A stretch of DNA of 64,000 bases from Durusdinium trenchii (GCA_963970005.1 CAXAMN010023295.1:712378-776377); one strand, 5' to 3'; numbered from the stretch's first letter, positions 12,658-25,680 are shown. Notes: generated from the sequence alone by a model not told the origin. Made by a program: numbers and translations.

Positions 12658-12727
12658 TTGTTACTAGTAGTAATGCCTTTGTTGCTAGTAGCGATGCACT
12701 TGTTACTAGTAGCTTTTTGTTACTAGG
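12658..12727 (+). repeat. 21-bp tandem repeat of the TTACTAGTAG family
   Basis: About three and a half units begin at 12658, 12679, 12700 and 12717, each starting TTGTTACTAG or TTGTTGCTAG. The first two spacings are 21 bp and the third is 17. The same motif in reverse orientation forms the cluster at 21461-21559. Confidence 0.7.
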
Positions 12728-15700
12728 TACCCTTCACTCTTGGTTTGCTGCCTTTCTTCAATTCAACCCAGGCAGGTCCGAATCCCAGCGTCGTTCTCGC
12801 ATCGTTCTCATGCTCAGTGGAGTCGTTCGCAAGACTTGCCCAGTACCTGGTTCTTTGTTTCCAGTGCGTCCTCGTTCATTGGTCTTCGCTCCAAATGGCT
12901 CGTGACTGGTGCCGAAATGCGTCCTCGTCCTGGTGGAGATGCGTCCCCAGTGGTGGACCAAAATGCATCATGAGAGGAAGATGTCTTTTCAAAGATTGGT
13001 CAAATGTGTGTCCAGGAGAACTCTCATTGGGTTTGTTAGAAGGGAGACCAAGTCAGAGGCTGAAATAACATGACATAAGGTGCTTGGAATCTAACCAATA
13101 GACCTGCAGTGCTCCGTCACCTTCCACCGCTCCGTCACACGTGGTCCGAGACGGAACTCCGTCTGCAGTCTTCAGACACAAGACTTTGGCCCAAGCGGTC
13201 ACTTCAAAACAATCTGAACACCATCCAAGTACCAGCACCCTCCAACAGGTCTCCGAGTTATGGTGCCTGAAATGGAGACTTAAAAGTCGCAGGAGTAGTG
13301 ACCCGTGAAGTCAGATGCTGGTAGATAATCTTTAAAAACATCTTCCATTCCATCTTCCATCCATCCAAGTCCACACCTCGCCGTCACCACAACAATCGCA
13401 ACGATCGTCCGCATGCATCTTCCGCAGTTCGACGGATCTTCCGCAGGCGGCGAACGCTCCTTTTTCCGGCCACCCCGGCCTTTCAAAGCATGACGGGTGG
13501 CCCTACGCCTGCGACCTCGTCCGCCCGCAGGCCGTCGCCCCCGAAAGGAGGCTTTTGCCCGGATCCTCCGTTGAGTCGCGAAACTGTTCGGTCGAGGGCG
13601 GCCTCTTAGGCACTTCGAGCACTTGCATCGCATTTGAATTCTTTCATAATATAACAGACAACCTTCAAAATCAGTTCCACGTGCCGCTGTTTGACGACCA
13701 GTTCCGACGTGACACGTATCGAATCGCTTTGGCCCGTGTCAAAAAAACTTTGGCTGTGAACCAAAATGACACAGGGCAGTTCACGGGAAAAGCGCCTGCG
13801 GGCTACACCATGAAGTTCCTGCGTGACAAGTCATATCAATGTTCGGTGGCCGGTTTTTCTGTCACCAAAAAATGGCTTGTAGGTGCGGTTGAAGACGAAC
13901 CGCAAAGAAAAACCCAATTAAGAGGTATTGCGCCGTATGAATTCAATGATCAATGTCAGGTGGGCTCACAAAACCAACAAACGAATCTTCTTGGATCGTC
14001 CAGCTATGCACATCCTGCAGGCACTGACGTGTAGACCGCTGGCATCAATTGGTCTATCTTTAGGAAGCAGTGTTAGATGTTGAATGTTGAGTTCAACGAC
14101 TTGGCAGTAGAAATCCAACACACTGTCCGTGAAAACCAGTGCGTCCACATGTGAAAAACAACTATATAAATCTGATTCTGTGGATTGCTGCGGGCATGGT
14201 GCACGCAGAAAGGACAGTCAACCTCAGCGCAGAAAGAACATAAGTTGAAATTGCCCTGAGTGTGATGGAAATGGATTACAGAACCAAGAATGTAACTACA
14301 GTCTAATTAATGGATTTGGGCCAGCCTCTTATTTATCCTGCAATACAATCCATTTCGACGAAATCATCCTCGCAAGCAAACAATGACTTCCTATTGCCAC
14401 GCAATGGCAGGGATACATTGCCAATTCCCTAGCTTACAGCGTACCAAAGTTTGATGAGTGCAAAGCATACCATCACAAGAAGCGGAGAGCTTCCCAGACA
14501 GCGAGAGAGCTGCTAGTCATGAAGCTGCTAGTCACACTGCAGTGCTTTCCATGTCAGGTCCTGAGCACTCGAACCTTCAGCAGGCTACATGCCTTGGAGT
14601 GTCTGCGTCAAAACCAACTGATGGCTTGGCAACAGCTAAGGTGAGCCCAACATTGGCATCATCCTGACACACACCAAAAAAAGATGCCTCTGCAGGGCTC
14701 CAGCTCAATATAATATGACCCCTCCAACTCCACATTTGACCAGCCAAGCCAATCCCAAAACCCAAAGTCACAAAAGTTCCCATGTACCCCTGCACCACTT
14801 CTTGAGAGGTGACTGTCCCAATTCGGAGTTGTTCTGCAGCTAAGCGCTCAACCCATGAGCTTTGCAATGGCCTTCTGCATCTTCACATTGACTTCCTGGG
14901 AAGGCAAGGGGGAATTTTGCTCGAACACTTCGGCATCAGAAGCCCTGTTCCCTTCGTCTTCCAACCAATCATGATTTCAGGTCATTCTCAAAACCTCCGC
15001 CCCCTTCCATGCTCCCTGATCCAAGCAGGCCAGGGCGACTGCAAATTCTGTATTGCTGGTCAGTGCACCTTGGTGTACCAACACGGCGTTCTCAATGTCC
15101 TGACCCAGCGCAAGGACGAAGGATCTGATGCTTCAAGCCATCAACGAAGATACTGTTGGGTCCTAGATCTCCCACGCATCTCTCGTTGGTGATAGTCAAA
15201 CTTAAACCGATCAAACCCAAAAAACAAAATACACATGTCACATGCATAACAAAAAATGTCATATAATTGTCATATACAGTCAATGTGGGTGACCATTGGC
15301 CATTCCAAAGCAAATAGAGAACAATAAAATATAATTTGTCCAAGCCATCCGACGATCCGGATCTCCTCCACTGAAACCTTGTACTTCGCTTCAGCTTTGC
15401 CCGCGACGATCGCCTCAGACGGCGCTCTGGCGCGAGCCCAAACAAAGGATTGAAAGTCAAATGCCACTGGAAAAGCCCGAAACCCCTTACTGAGTGGATC
15501 ATGCGGCTTCCAAATTCTGCAGCCAAACACCACAGTTCAAGAGCTAGAATCTATAAGCTCACAGAAGCTCTTAAGGATGACCGGGGCTCCTTCTCATCTT
15601 TGGGGCATCCAGGCATGGCCGACTTGGCGATTCCCATGACTAGACTCTTCGCGCAAAGCCCATGCTCCATCTGTCCCTTGCGCCCACGGAAAACGCGAGG

Positions 15701-15743
15701 CGTGCGCCGCCCACGGGCGCCGCGCCTGCGCGGCAAAGCTCAC

Positions 15744-16012
15744 GATGCTGGCATCGCGCGAGCCCTTGTCGGACTGCGAGGCCTGGAGCACATCGAGGAG
15801 CAGATCCGGTGCCATGTCGGCGTGATCCGGTTCATTCGGTGCTGGTGGCTCTTCATCGGTGCCACCGAATGATTCCGTGGCGATTAAGGGTGGATGATTT
15901 CTTGCTTCTGAACCTGAAAAAGGGTCTGAGAGCTGCGCCAGTCTTTCGTATTCGGCCAGCATGAACTTGTGAATATCCTGGAGAGACCGCAGAAAAGCTC
16001 GACTGGTATCCA
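15744..16012 (-). CDS. Probable exon of an unrecognised gene
   Basis: A minus-strand frame stays open from about 16012 to a good donor, ATC|GTGAGC, at 15744/15743. The peptide includes AFLRSLQDIHKFMLAEYERL, which is amphipathic and probably helical, then an acidic, proline-rich stretch (DEEPPAPNEPDHADMAPDLL). Composition and the donor support coding. The acceptor is uncertain because no AG followed by G sits cleanly at the upstream edge, and an in-frame stop lies just upstream. No family was recognised. The frame also stays open beyond the donor to about 15594. Confidence 0.42.
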
Positions 16013-19000
16013 GATCATTCAGGCAAGGACTTAGTCAAACTGTGTCAAAATGGTAAAACAAAACGATTGTCATATGACTAAGTCCATACTGTATGGCATA
16101 CTATATAAGTCCAAAATAATGTCATACTGTATGGATCTGTAAGGCATCAACCATCCATCACAGCCATGCGACCAAGGCTTTTTCAACGCTCCACCCAATT
16201 CCACAGGCTGCCCCGTCCAGGAGCTTGGCAGGTGTCAGGCTGGCCGAGGCCTGGGGGAGCCCCGGGCGCATCGCCCGAAGAATTCGGGCTCTAAAGAATC
16301 CGGGCCCGAAGCAATGGAAAAGGCTTTTGAGGGTTCACCTGTGCCGTTGTTCGGGTCCGACGCCTCAATTTGTGTCATGTTCTGTTCGGGGAGCCTTCCG
16401 TGATCTCCATGCCGATGAGTCATGGGAAGAAACACCAAACGTGCTTTCCACCTGGCTTTGCAAGTGGGTGGCTTGGTGCCCTCCCCCTCGCCAAAGGTGT
16501 CTCGCTCTCTGCCGCAGTCTCTGCCCATCTCTGCCCCATGGTGATTCATGTTGATTCACAATACCCCCGTGGACATGGTATCATCGTCAACCCTCTACAG
16601 TCCAGTCCACTATAGTCCACTACAGTCTACTAGAGTCTACTGCAGTCTGCAGCCTAACCTTCGCCCCCCTCCCCCGCTTCCGGAGCCACCTCAGTGACTG
16701 CTGCGGCTCCCGAAGGGGGGGGCACCCATCAAGCTGGCCACCGCCTCGTGCACCGCGGGGTCGTCCTGGAGGTTCCAACGGCTGGTGACGAAAGGCCCTT
16801 GGAGGCATCACCGTTCGCATCAGCAAGCGAAGGAAATGGTTACAGAGGCCGCATCACCAAGCAGGTGCTCGAAAAACCACTGAAATCCGTTTGGATCCGT
16901 TTGGTCATGGAATCGTGAGTCTGGATTCCAACGGGCTTTGAATTTGCTCTGCCAGGCTTCCTGGACTCAAGTCTGCCATGAGAAAGGTCACAAATGGCCT
17001 CCAACATTGCCTAAAATATCCACTTTCTAAAAAGTATTTAAAAGTCAAGTGAGTGGAGAATACAATACTGGCTTGTGGTAAAAACAAACACTTGCTCTGC
17101 ACCCTGCACTGCCTTCATGGGTGTTCAAAGGTGTCGAAGGTGTTGGTAGGTGGACAGGTTAGAATCTTGACAGCAAAACCAAATCCATTCTTTCTTGGGA
17201 CAGAAAGAAGGTTTGATGTGTCCCCAGGCAAATCATGTGCTCCATTGACGCTCCTCATACTCAGCCAGAACTTTGTTTAACTCCACAGCAGACCTCACGA
17301 CGTCGAGATGTGTGCAACACGCAACCCGCAGACCTCCCTATATTGATGGATTGCACCCTGCCAAAGAAAAGTAACAAAAACACTTGGGAACATGAAGATC
17401 AGAATTCATCCGAAGGGTCCGAAGACCCAAGATCTGCGGTCATTCTGATCCGTTCTTCGGACCTCATTGACTTCTGGTGCCCTGCCCAGTGGCGCCGAGT
17501 CAGACTCGCTCGCAGGTGCGCGAAACGGGTGTTTCTTTTGGCTTCACCTCTTTCATGAAACAACAGCAGGACATTGGAACGAAGTTGCACTCCCTCGGAA
17601 AACCGAGACCATGGCTGCCTTCTTCACAGTCCACGGACACGAGAGACGGCACTCTGTCGGCGGTATGGGAAGCGACGCTGGACTCGAGGCGCTGGACTCG
17701 AGGTCGAGCCATTCTCTCCAAGTCACATGCCATACTTCTCCAAGGGATCCGAGAGCTGGCGGCATCGGGGAGGGAACGGATGGAAGGCGTTCGTTCCAGC
17801 GGCATGAATGGTTCAACATGTCGTAATTGATGCTCAAATCACCCCAGTAGGAAGTCCACCTGGGTCGACGTAGGTGTTCGGTCTTGATTCCTCTCCGAGC
17901 ATCTGAGTTTCACACCTCCAACAAGTCCTTTGCGGTCGTCGATCCAAAAAGGGTACATGCCAAACCCCCAGCGATGCCCGTGCGCGGAGGAATTGAGGAT
18001 AGTTTTCGGCCTCACGGACGAGGGGCGACCAGAAATTGATGGGAAGCCCCTAGGAAACCCAGACTGCGGGTTATAGAAACTGATGTTCCCCCCAACAGAC
18101 CTAATGACTAATGACTAATGTGGTCCAAGGGGGTGGGATGCCTCTTGTTAGTCGAACATCGCAAAATATCGCAGGGAATGGCCCAGGGCCCAGGACATCC
18201 CTGGTCAGCAAACTGCCTCCATCTCTGCACATCGTTTGCACACCTGAGGAAGGCCTCGGGAAGGGCGTGCTGCCATCCTCTTGGGACGGGAAAAGATGAG
18301 GAGGGGCGAGGCATTTGGATCGAACCATTGGATGGCTAAAATCCTTCCAAACCTTGAAACGTTCGGCTCAGAATCCAAAAAAAATAAAAACACCAAACGA
18401 TCGACGATCAAGGAAGGTCTCGGCCCTCATTCTTGTCTGTCATGCTTTCCTCATCGGCCTGCTTTCCTCCACCCAATGCGGAACAGGGTAGGGTAAGACG
18501 TTGAATGACGTTGATATCACCTGCTCAGTTCATGGTAGCCAGACCACACCTGGCGAGGGGCCACATCCGACGCCATTATTCCTTCTAAGCTGAGTTTGAC
18601 CGACTGCTCCGTGATCCACACATGTGAAGAATATTGAAGAATTGGAACAGAAAGTACTGGAACAACCAGAACACTCAACAAGCATAGAAAAAAAGCCAAG
18701 CTCTTCTTAGATTTGTCTGACTTTTCTCCTTCACCGAAGAAAGCCCCAGAAAGTACAGCTTTCATCCACTTGTACCCTCCGGAAAAAAGACATAAAAAGC
18801 ACAGCTGGTGCATTCGACTCATTTTCCACTCTGCATGGGCTCGCCTGCAAGGCCAAGCCCGTGGAGAAAGCGTTCTCGTTCGTCGTCGTGGGGCATTTGG
18901 ACAGTTCGGATAAGAAGTCAAAGTCTGCAGTGTCTCCAGTGCTGAAATTGGATTTGGGTGTCAAATAGGGAGCCCTGGAAGAAGGAATACAAACAAAAAA

Positions 19001-20098
19001 GCCTTTGGGCCAGGGCGTCTTCCTATTAAAATACACACCCACTTGGAGATTTTGGCTCTCGATCCATTTCCAACCAAAAGTCGACCCCAAAAAATTACAG
19101 TACAAAAGGGTGTGCTGCTGGGTGTCTACCTGTCTCTAATACTCATTCAAGAACCAACAGAAGGGAATCGCAACCAGAAAAATGCAAACCTACATGACTC
19201 TGTCAGTTTTGATGCCCGCTTGTTATCCTATCACTTTTCCTGACCTGTAGCAAGATGAATCAGCCGTAGTTGGCCAAAGTGATGTCAACATATGTCAACC
19301 AGGTTTTGCAAGTTTCATTCATCGTTGGAAACCCGAACAGGTCATGTTAGATCACACTAGGGCGTCCATGACTGAGAAAAAAAAGGAAATAGAATTGGAA
19401 AAAGGAGTGAAAAACTCTGATTCACTGATTCAGCCCAATGTTTGGGACTCCTACTAGTAGCCTCTGACCTAGTCTTATTCTGTTGACCCACACCGACTCC
19501 TCCCAGAGTTCGTTCCACATGGCCTGCCAACGGTCGGCGCGCAGCTTTGTCGCGGCGGGGGAGGCTTCGCAGCGTGGCGGCGGCGCGCAGCGTGGACTTC
19601 TGACGGATGCGCCTGAGCGTGGACTTCTGAGAGATGCCGTCGCGCTGAGCGTCTGAGGATCTGAGCAGATAGACCGAGTTTGGGAGTTCAAGGGAGATGG
19701 GTTTGATTCCCCAAAAATGGTTGTCTGATTTTATCAGTGGACTGCTGATGGCACACCTGGCATCCTGAGGAGCGGTCCGTGCTTCAGCGCTGCGCTCCTT
19801 GATATACCTGAGGCGTTGTGCTGGAGCAGGGCTCATCAGTGCCCCAGCACCAGCCGTTAGATGGTTGAGGGATCCCCCGATACAAGGACCATCCAGAAGA
19901 ATCGTTTTGTCAATGACTCATACGTGGACCCAGTGGGGGTGGACTGAATACAACAAGTGGTCAATAGTTTGTAAATGTCCTGTGAGAAGAAACCTGCACC
20001 CGAAACAGGAAACTATGGTTCTCTCAATGACACCGCCACCAATGGGCTTCAAACTAACAAACTAACTGACTAGTTTAACTGACTAACTACAACAATAA

Positions 20099-20100
<2 letters not shown>
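16013..20100. other. Stretch without a supported gene
   Basis: This stretch holds a 10-bp minisatellite (16601-16652, listed separately) and GC-rich islands at 16210-16560, 16660-16830, 17480-17810, 18130-18300 and 19490-19660. Open frames on both strands overlap in these islands and none carries a family signature. The island at 19490-19660 has protein-like composition on the minus strand (for example LRADRWQAMWNELW), but I could not place exon edges. Confidence 0.4.
16601..16652 (+). repeat. 10-bp minisatellite
   Basis: Units TCCACTATAG, TCCACTACAG, TCTACTAGAG, TCTACTGCAG and a partial TCTGCAG follow each other from 16606 to 16652, preceded by a related partial unit. Confidence 0.75.
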
Positions 20101-20133
<33 letters not shown>

Positions 20134-20287
20134 ACAGCCACAGCCACAGTCACAACCAAAACCGCAACCTACTACACTTACTTACCTACTTACTTCCTTC
20201 CTTGCTTACTTCCTTCCTTGCTTACTACTTCTTTCCTTCCTTCCTTCCTTCCTTCCTTCCTTCCGTCCTTCCTTGCTTGCTTGCTTG

Positions 20288-20338
<51 letters not shown>

Positions 20339-20750
20339 ACCTACCTACCTACCTACTACACCTACCTACCTACTACACCTACCTACCTACNNNNNNNNNN
20401 NNNNNNNNNNNNNNNNNNNNNNNNNNNNNNNNNNNNNNNNNNNNNNNNNNNNNNNNNNNNNNNNNNNNNNNNNNNNNNNNNNNNNNNNNNNNNNNNNNNN
20501 NNNNNNNNNNNNNNNNNNNNNNNNNNNNNNNNNNNNNNNNNNNNNNNNNNNNNNNNNNNNNNNNNNNNNNNNNNNNNNNNNNNNNNNNNNNNNNNNNNNN
20601 NNNNNNNNNNNNNNNNNNNNNNNNNNNNNNNNNNNNNNNNNNNNNNNNNNNNNNNNNNNNNNNNNNNNNNNNNNNNNNNNNNNNCTACTACATACTACTA
20701 CATACTACTACATACTACTACATACTACTACTACTACTACTACTACTACT
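20101..20750 (+). repeat. Compound microsatellite containing an assembly gap
   Basis: The order is (CAG)n at about 20103-20132, then (CCACAG)n, then tetranucleotides of the TTCC, TTGC, CTGC and CTAC types (about 20180-20390), then 294 N (20391-20684), then (CTACTACATA)n and (CTA)n to 20750. The long open frames across it are products of the repeat, not genes. The gap size is probably arbitrary. Confidence 0.95.
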
Positions 20751-20810
20751 AGAACAAGAAGCAACTAGGCATATTCTGGCAATCCTAATGCATTTCAAAC
20801 ATCCCATGAC

Positions 20811-21056
20811 TTTCGTCTGGGAAGTGGCATCTGTAGCTCCCCCTTGCTCCTTTGGCGCCAAGACCGTCAGTCTCCCCATCGACCCCACCGGCGCCAAGTG
20901 GCTCGAGCGCCCAGGCCCACTCCTCCAACTCAGCAGGGGAGGGCGACGCCAGATCCGCCTTCTGCGACGCGAAATCCGGCGGTTCCGAAGGCGTTCGGAG
21001 TCGGGGGAAATTCCGATCGGATTGGCCATTTGGCAACTGCTCAAAATCGGATTCCC
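20811..21056 (-). CDS. Probable exon of an unrecognised gene
   Basis: On the minus strand the acceptor is ACGAG|G (21057/21056) and the donor is A|GTCATG (20811/20810). The 246-nt frame is free of stops. Its peptide is acidic and low in complexity in places, for example SPSPAELEEWAWALEPLG followed by a Gly-rich turn region. No family was recognised. The base composition (GC-rich in AT-richer surroundings) and acceptor type match the better-supported exons of the window. It may belong to the same gene as the exon at 21601-21726. Confidence 0.42.
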
Positions 21057-21460
21057 CTCGTCCCACCAGCCAATGTAAACTTACATACCTGACATACCCA
21101 AAGATTGCCATGGAACTTGAAAACAGCATGTAGGAAAACAGTCTTCCAGTGATCGAATTCAGTTTCTGGAGGAGGCCAGTTGTTCAACAAATCTGAGTGG
21201 CTCTGCACGGCCGAGGTCAACAAGTCTAGGGGCTCGTGCTTTCTCTTCCGCGAGGGCTTCGGAGTCTTCCTGCCATCTTCCGCGAGGGCTTCGGAACACG
21301 CTGTCGGCACGTTGAAGCCATTCATTGCACAGCGTAATTCACAAGGCAAAAATGACACCCACAGGGGCCAAGTCCACTCCACCTGACGCCCAACACATGT
21401 TCGGAGCAGCAAAGCAACCGGTTCGGATCCGTTCGGCCCGGAAAAGCTGCTGTGGAATGG

Positions 21461-21559
21461 TAGTAACAAGTGCCACGCTAGTAGTAACAAGTGCCTTACT
21501 AGTAGTAACAAAAAGCTATTAGAATTAAATCTAAAATAATAGCTTCTTGTTACTAGTAG
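21461..21559. repeat. TAGTAGTAACAAG repeat cluster with terminal hairpin
   Basis: Three direct units built on TAGTAACAAGTGCC lie at about 21461-21510. The last (CTAGTAGTAACAAAAAGC, from 21499) is answered by an inverted copy ending at 21559, giving arms of about 23 bp with 21 complementary positions. The motif is the reverse complement of the tandem at 12658-12727. Confidence 0.7.
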
Positions 21560-21600
21560 TCGGGTTGAACCCCCGAGTCAACCGCTGCCCCAAACACTAC

Positions 21601-21726
21601 CCCACCGAGGGCCCAGGGCTCCTGCAGCAGCACCGGTCGGAAGACACCCAACCACTGAGCGATCTGCCCTCCGGCGGTGGCTAAGGCGTTGATCCACTCG
21701 GGCGCCTGAGGCGAGTGCCGGAAGAT
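21601..21726 (-). CDS. Probable exon of an unrecognised gene
   Basis: This minus-strand exon of exactly 42 codons lies between CTACAG|A (21727/21726) and GGTGGG|GTAGTG (21601/21600). The peptide contains APEWINALATAGGQIAQWLG and ends RPVLLQEPWALGG, which looks like a real folded-protein segment with amphipathic helices. I do not recognise the family. The base after AG is A rather than the usual G. The repeat cluster 21461-21559 would lie in the following intron. Confidence 0.42.
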
Positions 21727-23272
21727 CTGTAGACTTGAAGTCCAATTAAGCTCCATTTGCTGTGTGACCACCGAAACCAGCCCACCAGGCCACCCAGCCA
21801 CCAGGCCACCCAGCTTGGGATTCCTGTTTCCACCCAGCCACCAGGCCTCTTCGACTCGCAGGCGCCGCACGAAGTCCACACCTGGCGGAGCTGTGCCCGG
21901 AGGGAGAACGGGGCGAAGACGAGGCGGTATAGCTCCTATCGCAAACACACACCGAGGAACACGGGTTTCCGCAGAGTGTACAACAACATCAATAAACCCT
22001 GTCCTTGCATTGCTGCTTGCAAGTGAGGAGGACTGCGGATGTTATGCGGATGTGGTGCGGAGAAGAGTTCCAAACATTCCAGGTGGATGTCCATCATTTG
22101 GAGCTCTGTGTTGGTCCCACCGTCTTCATAATCACTTGCTCTCAAGCTGCTGAAATGTGCGCAGTTGCGACGGAGAAGGTCGTACCTCACCAACAAGCAA
22201 CTTCCGCTCTGGAACAGCCCATAATGGTAAAAAGGTACTGTTGATTGCTGCAAAGACTCCTTGACGTTCCAAATATATATCACTACATGCGAACTCAACA
22301 CTCTCTCAAGACAATCCACTGGGCACGACTGTCCATCCCATTGCTTCCGCATGTCAGCAAGAACTGCCAGGACCTGCATGCGTTTCTTTCTCCAAGGCAA
22401 ATGGTTGCTTGCCTGATACGAGCAGTGAAATTTGGTGGTTGACCTCAATTCCTGTTCATGAAAACGGCCTGGCTTTGGGAGTGTAAAATGTGTACGTTTG
22501 CAAATCTTTCACGAACCCCATGTGCAGGTGCACCTAGAAAATATTGTAGGTCTTCTTGGCCTTTTCCTCTCCCCTACAAAAATGCAAAAAAAACCTTCTG
22601 TGCATTTCTGTGCTATTTCTGTGTAAGGTTTGACATTCCTAGTGTTTCTGTCTGTGCTTGGCGTCGACTTACACTGAGAACCGGCAAGTCCGCAAGTCCG
22701 CAAGTCCATTCTGTTGCCGTCCTTCTGTAGGCTCCTTGGGTTTTATCAAAACGCATATCAAACCACCCATCTCAACCCCTGAGCCAGGTGGCTCCCACCG
22801 GACTCCGCCCACTCCGCTCCTCCTCCGGCGCCAAGGGCGTGCGCCCCAGCGGCAGGCGCTCGCGGAAGCGACCCAAGTCGCTGGTGCCAAAGCGCAGCGC
22901 CTCGCCACGGACGGCTCGGCGGGGGTGCCAGCGACGATGAGACCCACCGATGCGGCTGGAGACCCTAAAGGCGCGGGGTAAAAAAACCAGCCCCAAAGGT
23001 GAGACTGAAGTGTTAGGCGAAATTTCTCGGAGGACATGTTCAAGCAACTGTGTGTTTGAAGGGGGGTGTCTCCCTTTTTGGGAGGATCACCTCAGATTTT
23101 CGCTCCCCAGAGTTGGATGATGATCGGTTTCACGGTGATCCACTGCGGAACCGAAGCCCCTTTCCATTCGTTGGTTGGGGGATTCGTAGGGTAGGCTGAA
23201 TGGCCGGGAATCAGGTTGGAATTGCAGGACATGTTTAGTCTAAGGATGCTGTTTTGATGGTGAAACCCTTAC
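21727..23272. other. Stretch without a supported gene
   Basis: A small tandem of CCACCCAGCCACCAGG-type units lies at 21782-21850. A GC-rich island at 22790-22985 is open on both strands and is a likely exon site, but I could not fix frame or edges. Confidence 0.35.
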
Positions 23273-23538
23273 CTTCATGACTTGTGAAGAATAGAAGCGC
23301 AACATGAAAAGTGCAGGCATGGCCTGGATTCCAGATCCATCTTGACACCATCCAAAGCTCCATTCCAGCCAGTAGACCTGGAAAATAGACAGCTGATGAG
23401 ATGGACAATAGCATGACTCTCCACGAACGCACTTGGAAGTGTAATGTCATGATCAATTTGATGAATTTGGCAGAACACCGAAAACATCGATGTCGTGCTG
23501 AGAAAAACACATCCAGCATCCAACCAGAAAGCCATCGC
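23273..23538 (-). CDS. Possible pair of exons, hydrophobic protein
   Basis: On the minus strand there are strong sites: acceptor GTGCAG|G (23539/23538), donor A|GTGCG (23433/23432), acceptor TTCCAG|G (23378/23377) and donor GAAG|GTAAGG (23273/23272). Joined in phase, the peptide is rich in aromatic and aliphatic residues, for example AFWLDAGCVFLSTTSMFSVF and later GHACTFHVALLFF, as in a membrane protein. The intervening intron would be only 55 nt, which is short, and the second exon can also be read in another open frame. No family was assigned. Confidence 0.35.
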
Positions 23539-25680
23539 CTGCACTCCCACGTGAAAGGCTCCGCCCAATCCAGCGAGCCTTAGACGACCCCACGGTGCAC
23601 TGGTGAGTTCATATCGGACGAAGCAACATGCACATGGATGACTACACGACCAAACAATTCAGCCGTGGATAAAGAAAATCACCTTAGATCTGATTTAAAG
23701 TGTGCAACAGAAATGTTGCCTTGACTTGTCGCGCAATCTGGCCCGACCAAACATGGCCAAACACCATTGGCAGGTCAGCAAATGCGGTCCATTCCAAGAA
23801 TTACTGAGTTCCTCAATATGGACTGGTTGGGGGCATGTCTACACATGTGTAGGTGACTCCCCGTCCAGCAGCGTCCACAAACCAAAGCTGACATATGCTC
23901 CGAATATCCCTGAACATGATGGCCCGTGGAAAGTAACAAAAAAAAAGCCTCCAGGAGAGGTACACGACACCCAAACCGTTGCCCTCTCTTTCTTGGCCTA
24001 ACGATGGACCAAACATGCACCAAGCACTACTCCTCGTCATAGCACGTCTCAGCACGCTTTCACGCGCCCTGCGTGGAAACCCATCCCGAGGGGCTGGGTG
24101 AGAGCGGTCACCGCGGCGGTGCCATGGAGCTCCTGAAGCGGAGCGGCCAAGCCAAGCCACAGACAGGTTTGGTATTCGCAACACCAGTTTGTATTCGAAT
24201 ATTCCGGGCCCCATCGGGCCCCCATCATCCGACATCCAGGAAGTTTGGGGGTTAGGGTTTTGGAACCCTTAAGGTCCAAAGCCATGATGCCGCATACCGC
24301 CGCAAGCTCAGGAAACACCTCACACTGAGCAACCCACGTTTCTCACCGCGGGCTGTCAAACCCATGCTGGAAGAGATCCTCCATTTTCAGACCAGTTGAA
24401 AACCCACACATCATACATCATCATACTAAGAGTCCGTGGATATATCATCCAATATCACGGATCATGTGTGATGATTCCCCCGAACCATGGCAGGTTGACC
24501 TCCCTGCTAAGCTTGGCCCATGGTCCGTGGCCGTGCTTTGCAGTGACTCCAAGCGGCATAGATGCTCAAGGCCACGTCTGAACCCATGAGGACCTGGAGC
24601 TGCGAACCGATGGCCGTGGGACACAGCTTTCATCTTTCATCATCTTACCAGCCCGTGTGGGCAGGCTTTTCCCTTGAAATGGCAGGGCATGCGGGTCCTT
24701 AATAGTGGATGAAACCCTCACGGATGAGTCCCATGGCCGTGTTTTGTTTCGCAGCGAAAAAGCCATGGTTTGGTCGTGGTTGGTCATGCATGATGCATGT
24801 GTGTGTTGACAGTGTAAAACCATGGACCACAATGGTTTTGGTGACTTGTTTTCACCATCTCCACCCTTCGACTTCTCAAATTCATCTAATTATCATCTAT
24901 CAACGTTTATTGAAACATCTCTGGTTTCTATCGATTCTGAAAGAATTTGCGTGATACCCGTTTCGGCTTCACCACCGGCGTCTACCGCTCGACCTTTGAC
25001 GTTCACCGCTGTCGCCTGGGGACTGGACGAAAAACCGGGGACCCCACCTGATAAAGATCCTCGGCAGAGCTTCCTTGGATGAGTGTCAATCGCTTGGTAA
25101 ATGCAAAATAGCACAAGGGAATTGGGCAAAATAAGCACGACATATCACAAAAACAGGCCATATGTCCAGGCCTGGACTCCAGGGCAGGGTGAGTGAGTTT
25201 TGGGTGGTTTGAAGGTTCAGACATCTATCAAGAATTCAAACCGAGAAGAAGTGCCTGATAGATTGGTATGAATCCCTGTCAGTGACTCCAAAAGGAATCC
25301 AAACCACAAAACAACGATCCCTTGGAGCTGGAGTCAACTAATGTCTGAGTGTATGTGCCTCTTGAAATTTCTTGAAATAGAGAGACCACCCAGTTCAACC
25401 CCCCCCCAAAAAAAAGAACTTGGAGGAGGGTCACCTTCCCTCCTTCCAAAACAGAATGATCAGCCCAAAGTCCCATCGATCGCGCCATCGCCTTCGGTTC
25501 CCAGCATCGAATCTCCTGGAGACTTTGCTCCAGCCAGGCGTGCGTCTCCAAGAGCCGCCGAAGGCTTTGCTTCGCATCGCCTAAGGCTTGGCGCAAAGCG
25601 TCTCTTTGCGTCTCAGGACATTGGGTGGGATTCAAGACCTGAGATTTTAGAGGGAATGTATATAAAAGTTCTCCAGCTGC

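Larger units (their letters stand above)
8427..15743. other. Long stretch with repeats and no supported gene
   Basis: This 7.3 kb carries several small repeats, listed separately: the pair of foldback elements at 9429-9513 and 11112-11171, a dispersed repeat at 9971-10026, and a 21-bp tandem at 12658-12727. GC-rich islands at 10080-10170, 13380-13620 and 13680-13930 could hold exons. A plus-strand open frame at 13555-14034 (159 codons) and minus-strand frames near 14700-14870 and 15380-15470 have some protein-like composition. None has both splice signals and a recognisable family. Confidence 0.4.

Noticed and set aside
20202..21078. Plus-strand open frames of up to 286 codons
   Set aside because: They are made of Leu/Pro/Ala/Cys repeats from the microsatellite and of the N gap. 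The real exon in this area is on the minus strand (20811-21056).
23273..23538. Resemblance to alkaline ceramidase (WLDAGC... and GHACTFHV)
   Set aside because: The histidine spacing is off by one and the two pieces need a 55-nt intron. Too weak for a family call.
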